A stretch of DNA of 7,731 bases from Deltaproteobacteria bacterium (GTDB lineage Bacteria > Desulfobacterota > Desulfarculia > Adiutricales > Adiutricaceae). Shown one piece after another: positions 1-4,683 of the stretch (the first letter of the stretch is position 1; each line of letters begins with the position of its first letter). The notes under the pieces were generated by a model, which saw nothing but the letters and a program-made list of their open reading frames with translations, had not been told where the DNA came from and searched no databases. Where the stretch lies: NCBI GenBank assembly GCA_031288745.1, contig JAITQT010000387.1, forward strand, positions 1-7,731, written 5' to 3'. A program made the translations under genes and the position numbers.

Positions 1-852
1 CGGGAGCGAATCCTTTATTGGTACGACGGCTACAGTTGGGACGGCGAAACTAGAGTTATAAACCCCATAGACATTTTAAATTTTTTTTATAATTTAAGGT
101 TTTCTAATTATTGGGCCGACTCCTATCCTTCGGCTTCCTTTCTTTCTAATATAGTAGGCGATAACCCTTTTATTCTAGTCGGAGACGAATATAAAACAAT
201 CTCCCAAAGCTCCCTAACTATGGCCGGGGTAGGGACACTAGAGGCGGTCCCAGCGCTTTTTCAGACTGGTTATCTGACGGTTGACAAAATTTTCCACGAC
301 GATTTTGATGGTTCAACTCTTTCTTTAAAAATCCCCAACTTAGAGATTCAACGCCTCAGCGATAAAGTCTTTTCTGATTCAATCTTTAAAAAAATATTAG
401 CTTATAATCCGCAAATTGAAAGCAAGCTCATAGAAAAGGCCTTTGTGGAAAGAGACGGCCCGAAGATTACCGAAATCTTCACCTCTCTCTTTGCCTATCT
501 TCCAGCTATCCATTACCAAGAAAAAAACGAAAGCTTTTATCACCGGTTACTTTTCGCCTACCTCTTTAAACTCGGACGCCTGGTTTTTTCCGAGCAACCA
601 GGGGCCATGGGGACGCCCGATATGGTTTTTATTTTGCCTAAAAAAGCCTTCTACGCGATTATCGAGCTTAAATATGAAAGTACGGTTGATAATATAAATA
701 TTAAGAAAAAACTAACCCAATTAGCTCAAAAAGCATTAAAAACCATAGATACTAAAGATTATTGGCGGCCGTATAAGGCCCAAGCTAAAACTCTAATCAA
801 AATAGGAATCGGCGTGGTCAGCCGTGGTAGCTGCCTAGCCCTTACGGATTAG
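1..852 (+). CDS. AAA-ATPase-like / PD-(D/E)XK nuclease superfamily protein, 5' partial
   Basis: The reading frame is open from base 1 to the TAG at 850-852, giving 283 residues of a protein whose N-terminus, including the ATPase Walker motifs, lies outside the window. The first residues (WYDGYSWDG, then NPIDILNFFYNLRFSNYWAD) match the well-known junction of the AAA-ATPase-like domain (PF09820 type). The C-terminal half is a PD-(D/E)XK nuclease-fold domain (PF08011/DUF1703 type). Its likely catalytic residues are D207 (in GTPDMVF), E222 and K224 (in AIIELKYE), so the active site looks intact. These proteins occur in many paralogous copies in gut and other anaerobes, and their biological role is unknown; a defence or DNA-processing role has only been inferred. 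The ATG at 220 is internal, because the recognisable domain begins well upstream of it. Domain assignment is confident; function is not. Confidence 0.9.
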   Translation, partial: RERILYWYDGYSWDGETRVINPIDILNFFYNLRFSNYWADSYPSASFLSNIVGDNPFILVGDEYKTISQSSLTMAGVGTLEAVPALFQTGYLTVDKIFHDDFDGSTLSLKIPNLEIQRLSDKVFSDSIFKKILAYNPQIESKLIEKAFVERDGPKITEIFTSLFAYLPAIHYQEKNESFYHRLLFAYLFKLGRLVFSEQPGAMGTPDMVFILPKKAFYAIIELKYESTVDNINIKKKLTQLAQKALKTIDTKDYWRPYKAQAKTLIKIGIGVVSRGSCLALTD

Positions 853-896
853 TTTTTTTAAGTTGAGTAGGGATATTAATTCATATTTTGTAACTA

Positions 897-921
897 TGCT
901 AAAGAACGAAATGATTTTCCA
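897..921. repeat. Left terminal inverted repeat of the IS630 element
   Basis: These 25 bp pair with 2516-2540 with only two mismatches. The dinucleotide TA immediately outside (895-896) fits the IS630 target-site duplication. This end is transposase-stop-proximal: the reconstructed C-terminal reading frame ends at 932, 11 bp inside the repeat. Confidence 0.85.
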
Positions 922-1222
922 TTTTAGGCCTTTATTTTTGGACCTCTTCGGTTGTAAATGTTGCCCCGCCTATTGGCACCAAATTATCAAACAACTGAAC
1001 CTTCTCGCTAATAAGCTTATCTAAGTCTTTTTTATCTTTAATGTCCTCAAACCTTAATATAGAGCCTATTTTAGCAGAAATTTCTAAAAAATTATCATAA
1101 TATTTTGTTCGAAGTTTGCTATTAACATTTTTTCATAACCTCTCACAGGTTCAAGTTGGGGCTGTAAGACGGTATATATACTAGGATGATACCAAGCTGA
1201 GCTGCAAGTTCCTGCCCAAGCT

Positions 1223-1334
1223 TGATCGAAGCGCAAAAACCCCTTAAAAGCAAAGTAGTCTAAAAAATTAACTAGTAATAAGGCCCTGTTACAAATTAAA
1301 GGACTGATAAAGGTGACTTTTTGCGCTTCGATCA
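1223..1334 (+). mobile_element. 112-bp MITE-like element, copy 1
   Basis: The copy begins with tgatcgaagcgcaaaaa and ends with the exact reverse complement, giving 17-bp perfect terminal inverted repeats. It is flanked by AGCT on both sides (1219-1222 and 1335-1338). Because the flanks also pair, the visible palindrome extends to 23 bp (1217-1239 with 1318-1340). It has no coding capacity and a very AT-rich centre. It sits inside the IS630 transposase remnant. Deleting the 112 bp plus one AGCT joins NARYQKC directly to KLGQELAAQLG in the same frame, which marks the boundaries of the insertion to within the 4-bp duplication. It differs from copy 2 at 9 of 112 positions. Confidence 0.9.
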
Positions 1335-1368
1335 AGCTTGCATTTCTGATATCTGGCGTTGTTAAGAG

Positions 1369-1480
1369 TGATCGAAGCGCAAAAACCTCTTAAAAGTAAA
1401 ATAGTCTAACAAATTAACTAGTAATAAGGACATGTTACAAATTTAAAGACTGATAAAGGGGACTTTTTGCGCTTCGATCA
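1369..1480 (+). mobile_element. 112-bp MITE-like element, copy 2
   Basis: This copy has the same length, orientation and 17-bp terminal repeats as copy 1, and about 92% identity to it. It is flanked by a perfect AGAG duplication (1365-1368 and 1481-1484). It splits the transposase remnant between the AEYAGQAV and NARYQKC segments. Here the coding frame is not restored cleanly on removal; two bases appear to be missing nearby. Only 34 bp, including duplications, separate it from copy 1, so this is a tandem-like cluster produced by two independent insertions. Confidence 0.9.
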
Positions 1481-2311
1481 AGAGTTAAATACTGCCTGTC
1501 CCGCATACTCCGCGGCTATTTTCTTGTTTAGTTCGCAAACCTCAGTCGCGGTTATATTACGTATCGTTTGTTACTGTAGTCAGCTTCTTTGAGGCCAGAT
1601 CCAACCCACTAAGGACATTGTATCGCGCACGGCCTGAAAATGTTTTTATAAATCGGCGAGTTTGACACCAAATTTGGCCAAGATAATCGCAGCCCATAAC
1701 AAAATGAGCGGCGTCAACGGATAACAAGGCCATGGTACCCTTTTTGGCCTTCTCCATTAACGGAAGTAAAACTTCCTGATAGAATGGGCGCTGCTTTTTA
1801 GGCTCTGCCTTTGCCGTTAACGAGCCGCTTTTCAAAAGCTTGAAGTTATGTTTTTTTAGAAGCCTCGGCATCGTTGGCAGCGAAACCTTAATACCAAATT
1901 TCTCGTAAATCAGGTCGGCGATACTTTGTCTAGTGGGATAGTTCTTGGCCTTGAGTTTTTTAATGATCTCTGACTCAACGCCCGCAAGTTTGGCCTTTCT
2001 TTAGCCACGTTTTATTTCAAAGATATCTACCGTGTTCTAGGCGACGATAAGTTTCTTAATTTTATGCGTGGTCCGCTCCTAAGGCAGGCCGCATTGGCTG
2101 CAGAAGCGAAGTGCAGGCCGCAAGACAACAAAAACACGCCTACAATACGATTCACCAGCGTTGAACACATAGATATTTTTAAAATGGTAGAAATAATATC
2201 TATTAATTCTTGGTTAACCTTAATATTATTCCTTGAATCAATATTACTAACGCCTTTACCAATGTTTTTGCTTGATAGGTTTTTTATTGAGCTATATTCA
2301 TCTCTGATCAC

Positions 2312-2515
2312 AAGGTTTATACTATGGTTCTTAAGAACCTGCTCAACAATAAACTAAACAATTTTTGAAGTTAAGCATAAAATAACCTTAATTGATCTCG
2401 TCCTAGTTTACCTAGATTACAAAGATTCTAGAGCCTCAAAATCATTCGACCTCCTAAAGAGTAAAAAAGGTTGACTAAAAAAGCTCGAAAATTCATTTTG
2501 GTGACACAGCAAAAG
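2312..2515. other. Unassigned right-end interior of the IS630 element
   Basis: About 200-290 bp lie between the recognisable N-terminus of the transposase remnant and the right terminal repeat. That is more 5' sequence than an IS630 element normally carries. It is AT-rich, contains stops in all frames, and contains a perfect palindrome at 2326-2339. On the minus strand a Shine-Dalgarno-like aggagg precedes an ATG near 2448, but the frame stops after five codons. It may be a decayed further insertion or diverged IS sequence; I recognise no gene. Confidence 0.4.
2326..2339. repeat. Perfect 14-bp palindrome GGTTCTTAAGAACC
   Basis: The sequence is its own reverse complement. It lies inside the IS630 element, upstream of the transposase remnant in that gene's direction, where a promoter or operator would be expected. 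GTTTAT at 2315-2320 and ATAAAC at 2349-2354 form an outer, off-centre inverted pair. No role can be assigned. Confidence 0.5.
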
Positions 2516-2540
2516 TGGAAAATCATTTCGTTCTTGAGTA
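2516..2540. repeat. Right terminal inverted repeat of the IS630 element
   Basis: This is the inverted partner of 897-921 (23 of 25 positions match), followed by TA at 2541-2542. It lies at the end nearest the transposase N-terminus, as in other IS630 elements. Confidence 0.85.
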
Positions 2541-2771
2541 TAAATTATGAAAAAGTTTCAGGGCGTTTACGTCGGCATCGTGGCCATCTTGGCCTCCGGT
2601 AGTTCTAACCTCAAAACGCTTAGAGGCTTGATTATCACCTCCCACAACAATTGGAGTCGTCTCCGATAAGTGACGACTACGAGTGGTCTTTTTAAACTAA
2701 AAAAAGGACGCCATTACTCCAGTAGCTAAAGCTGGAGCTTGCTTGAGATTTTTATTTTTTTTCGCAACAAT
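2541..2771 (+). other. Spacer with hairpins and a doubtful 40-codon ORF
   Basis: A frame from ATG 2547 to TAA 2669 would encode 40 residues starting MKKFQGVYVGIVAILASG. It has no Shine-Dalgarno sequence and begins 7 bp outside the IS end, so I treat it as doubtful; it could be a remnant of a gene cut by the IS. A hairpin with a 7-bp stem AGTCGTC/GACGACT spans 2655-2678 and is followed by a short T-run. A second hairpin (CTCCAG at 2717-2722 with CTGGAG at 2732-2737) precedes a T-rich tract at 2749-2762, but the 11-bp gap makes it a poor Rho-independent terminator. No convincing promoter is seen. Confidence 0.35.
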
Positions 2772-3683
2772 ATGAACTCAACTAATCAAAAAAATCCAGC
2801 CGACGAGCTAAAAGCTTTTTTAGAATTAGCGGCCATAAATTATCTTGACGGCCCAGTCAACTTAAACGGTCACCCCTTAAAACCAGAAAAGGCCTTTGCC
2901 GCCCCTCTTTTTGGTTACGCCTCGGGCTCGGACCCTATCTGGGAAAACTTTAAAAAGGCTATTGACCAAGACTATTGGCTTCCCCTAACCGCTTTTCAGA
3001 AATCTTTTCCCGCTTCTTTGGCCTCGGCCGAAGAGCTAAGCGTGGTGGTCATAATCCTTCCTCAAACCACGATTACTATTAGCGATCAGAGCCGCGCTCA
3101 AGGCTTTCCTTCCGAGCGCTGGATTCGCAGCCGTTTTTTACACGACCGCATCGTTTTCGGGCTTTGTCGTCATTTAGAAAATATTTTAGCCTCTCGCGGT
3201 ATTGAGACGGTCACGCCCGATCTCTTGGCTGGGTTTGGCGCTAAACAGAGCGCTAACTTTCAAATCACCTCTGACTGGTCGCACCGCCATGCCGCTTTTG
3301 CTGCCGGGCTTGGTACCTTCGGACTATGCGACGGCTTGATTACCGCTGTAGGCAAAGCCCATCGCCTAGCCTCGCTAATTACCCATCAAGTTTTCGAGCC
3401 AACCCCAAGGACCTATTCTGGGCCTTACGATTACTGCCTCTACCATAATGGAGGGCGTTGCCTAAAATGCGTTCCCCGCTGCCCTGTAAAGGCCATTAGT
3501 CCAGAGGGTCACGATAAAATCAAGTGCTCGGATTTTCTTAAATTAACCACCATACCTAAAATCAGACAACTCTGGCCAGACCTCGACGGGGCCTATGGTT
3601 GCGGCTTATGCCAAAGCGCTGTGCCTTGCCAATCTAAAATACCTCGGCATCCTAAAATTAAAACTAGCCAAAAAGCTCTATAA
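2772..3683 (+). CDS. Epoxyqueuosine reductase-like 4Fe-4S protein
   Basis: The 303-residue protein is probably a cytoplasmic redox protein with iron-sulfur clusters. The central segment around residues 168-205 (SDWSHRHAAFAAGLGTFGL, then HRLASLIT) has the conserved pattern seen in QueG-type proteins just before their ferredoxin domain. Two Cys groups follow: C222-x7-C230-x2-C233-x3-C237-P, and C252 with C277-x2-C280-x5-C286, the latter in the context YGCGLCQSAVPC. Eight cysteines could hold two 4Fe-4S clusters. The spacing differs from classical QueG, so I do not call it queuosine synthesis; substrate and pathway are unknown. A TTG at 2739 is in frame, but it would add a U-rich, hydrophobic leader that overlaps the hairpin tail. 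The ATG at 2772 gives a normal hydrophilic start, although neither start has a good Shine-Dalgarno site. Family assignment is good; function is inferred. Confidence 0.85.
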   Translation: MNSTNQKNPADELKAFLELAAINYLDGPVNLNGHPLKPEKAFAAPLFGYASGSDPIWENFKKAIDQDYWLPLTAFQKSFPASLASAEELSVVVIILPQTTITISDQSRAQGFPSERWIRSRFLHDRIVFGLCRHLENILASRGIETVTPDLLAGFGAKQSANFQITSDWSHRHAAFAAGLGTFGLCDGLITAVGKAHRLASLITHQVFEPTPRTYSGPYDYCLYHNGGRCLKCVPRCPVKAISPEGHDKIKCSDFLKLTTIPKIRQLWPDLDGAYGCGLCQSAVPCQSKIPRHPKIKTSQKAL

Positions 3684-3913
3684 CCTTATCACGTGGGGCC
3701 TAGACAATGACCCTTTCTTCAACCCCGTCGACAGCCTTAAATCTTTCCTTACGCGCAAAACCCGTTAGGGCAGTCCAAAAATCGGATTACAAAGCGATTC
3801 CCGCCTTAAGACAATCGCTCTCATCGACGCAGCTTAGTCCATATCAGCCCTTTAAAGAGAGAAGGGCTTCAAAATCAACCTATTTCAAACTCTTGTAAAC
3901 TCACGTCTAAAAA

Positions 3914-3942
3914 AATTAAAACTCGACTAACGAGTCTTAATT
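3914..3942. promoter_or_regulatory. 12-bp dyad upstream of the flavodoxin gene (possible operator)
   Basis: AATTAA-A-ACTCG and CGAGT-C-TTAATT form a 12-bp inverted repeat with one mismatch around the 5-bp centre actaa. It lies 16 bp before the ATG of the exported flavodoxin. A weak promoter candidate (TTGTAA at 3893-3898, 17 bp, TTAAAA at 3916-3921) would place its -10 box and start site inside the dyad, as in a repressor operator. On the minus strand the same hairpin is followed by seven T's and could act as a terminator, but no minus-strand gene ends here. The dyad itself is seen directly; its role is inferred. The rest of 3684-3958 holds only another hairpin (3846-3868) and no convincing gene. 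Confidence 0.5.
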
Positions 3943-3947
3943 CAAAA

Positions 3948-3953
3948 AAGGAG
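3948..3953 (+). promoter_or_regulatory. Ribosome binding site of the flavodoxin gene
   Basis: AAGGAG lies 5 bp before the ATG at 3959. This clear Shine-Dalgarno sequence fixes the start and therefore includes the signal peptide in the product. Confidence 0.8.
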
Positions 3954-3958
3954 AACTT

Positions 3959-4564
3959 ATGTTTCAAAAGATTAAATTATTATCTTTAAGTTTGGCGACC
4001 GCTTTACTATTGTCGTTTCTTTTCTCAGCTATCATCGAGGCTCAGGGCAACTCTAAGCAGGCCTTGAACGACGAAAAGTCCCTTATCATTTTATTTTCTC
4101 AGACTGGTAAGACCGCCGGAATTGCAAAATTAATAGTAGATAAAACGGGCGCGGAAACTTTTCTCATCGAATCAACCCAGACTTACCCAGCCGACGAAAG
4201 AGAAATCATCGCTATAGAGGAAAAACGCCTCAAAGAGGCCCGTTCTTTGACGCTAAAAAATCAACCCCCTGATCTTACTCCATATTCGATTATCTATCTC
4301 GGAAGCCCGGTCTGGTTTGGCGAGCCTCCGGAAATAGTTAAAATTTTTCTGGCCAAAACCGACTTCAAAAACAAACCTGTGGCAATTTTCGCCACTTCCG
4401 GTACCCAACCTAACGATATTAACGCCCAATTAGCCGCTCTGGTAAAAAATGGCAAGGTCTTAGAACCGACTCTCCTCCATAAAAGGGCTGATGAGCAAGA
4501 TCCCGAAGCAATTAAAAATAAAGTCGCGATCTGGCTTGACGCTTTAAAAAGAGCCCGGTTTTAA
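3959..4564 (+). CDS. Exported flavodoxin-like protein with Sec signal peptide
   Basis: The 201-residue protein starts with a typical signal peptide: a basic n-region MFQKIK, a hydrophobic core at about residues 7-24 (LLSLSLATALLLSFLFSA), and a probable cleavage site near IIEA|QG at residue 28. There is no lipobox Cys, so it is likely soluble in the periplasm. The mature part has the flavodoxin fold signatures: the FMN phosphate loop SQTGKT (47-52), the loop LGSPVWFGEPP (114-124) that flanks the isoalloxazine ring, and ATSGTQ (145-150). This matches the Flavodoxin_4-type family, which binds FMN and carries electrons, although partners of exported versions are poorly known. The gene has a strong RBS, an upstream dyad and a downstream terminator, so it is probably transcribed alone. 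The upstream Fe-S protein is 275 bp away on the same strand and could be functionally related, but this is inference. Confidence 0.9.
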   Translation: MFQKIKLLSLSLATALLLSFLFSAIIEAQGNSKQALNDEKSLIILFSQTGKTAGIAKLIVDKTGAETFLIESTQTYPADEREIIAIEEKRLKEARSLTLKNQPPDLTPYSIIYLGSPVWFGEPPEIVKIFLAKTDFKNKPVAIFATSGTQPNDINAQLAALVKNGKVLEPTLLHKRADEQDPEAIKNKVAIWLDALKRARF

Positions 4565-4591
4565 TCAATACCGTTTGGCTTTAATCACCCA

Positions 4592-4627
4592 CCCCAAAGC
4601 CTTTAGCGCCTTAGGGGGGCCGTTTTT
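4592..4627 (+). terminator. Rho-independent terminator of the flavodoxin gene
   Basis: CCCCAAAG (4592-4599) can pair with CTTAGGGG (4610-4617) with one mismatch. A short GC-rich stretch and TTTTT (4623-4627) follow. It lies 27 bp after the flavodoxin stop, in the right orientation for that gene. The few bases between stem and T-run make it imperfect. Confidence 0.55.
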
Positions 4628-4683
4628 AATTTTCCAATTGAGACCTTTCGATACTATGAGGGCCATCAAACTTAGGCGCGTTT

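Larger units (their letters stand above)
932..2220 (-). pseudogene. IS630-family transposase, broken by frameshifts, stops and two MITE insertions
   Basis: Fragments in N- to C-terminal order on the minus strand are as follows. About 2220-2027 is an HTH-like region (NQELIDIISTILK, TLVNRIVGVFLLSCGL). 2000-1557 continues after an in-frame TAA at 2001-2003 with IADLIYEKFGIK, MPRLLKKHNFKLLKSG, LSVDAAHFVMG (first catalytic D), RRFIKTFSG and TVTNDT. 1556-1481 is shifted by one inserted base and reads ITATEVCEL and KKIAAEYAGQAV. 1368-1341 reads NARYQKC. 1222-1146 reads KLGQELAAQLG and IPSYSPNLNL. After another stop, 1126-932 reads KLRTKYYDNFLE and ends in EEVQK. Excluding the insertions, the length is about 350 residues, normal for IS630 transposases. 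The second catalytic Asp (usually DNAR) is Asn, and the conserved E after NLNL lies in a broken frame. The gene is clearly inactive. Confidence 0.85.
897..2540 (-). mobile_element. Decayed IS630-family insertion sequence
   Basis: The element is bounded by inverted repeats at 897-921 and 2516-2540 that match at 23 of 25 positions, sharing the core aagaacgaaatgattttcca. Each repeat is flanked by TA (895-896 and 2541-2542), the target duplication typical of the IS630/Tc1-mariner group. Inside, on the minus strand, are scattered pieces of an IS630-type DDE transposase. The span is 1644 bp. Subtracting two 112-bp MITE-like insertions with their 4-bp duplications leaves about 1412 bp, somewhat longer than a usual IS630 element of about 1.1-1.2 kb. 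The excess lies at the right end (about 2221-2515), where I recognise no coding sequence. The element is certainly non-autonomous now. Confidence 0.85.

Noticed and set aside
1223..1480. Possible CRISPR array or tandem repeats
   Set aside because: There are only two local copies, each 112 bp with internal inverted ends and different 4-bp duplications. They are transposon-like, not repeat-spacer units.
2064..2357. 97-codon plus-strand ORF
   Set aside because: It is antisense to the transposase HTH remnant and inside the IS; its apparent membrane segment reflects AT-rich sequence.
2547..2669. 40-codon ORF starting MKKFQGVYVGIVAIL
   Set aside because: It has no Shine-Dalgarno site, starts at the IS boundary and shows no family resemblance; reported only as part of the spacer.
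3846..3868. Hairpin AGCCCTT/AAGGGCT
   Set aside because: The 7-bp stem has a 9-bp loop and no T-run on either strand, so it is not supported as a terminator for the Fe-S protein gene.
3707..3898. 63-codon plus-strand ORF between the Fe-S protein and flavodoxin genes
   Set aside because: It is Ser/Lys-rich with no recognisable motif, has no well-placed Shine-Dalgarno site, and overlaps a hairpin and the probable promoter of the next gene.
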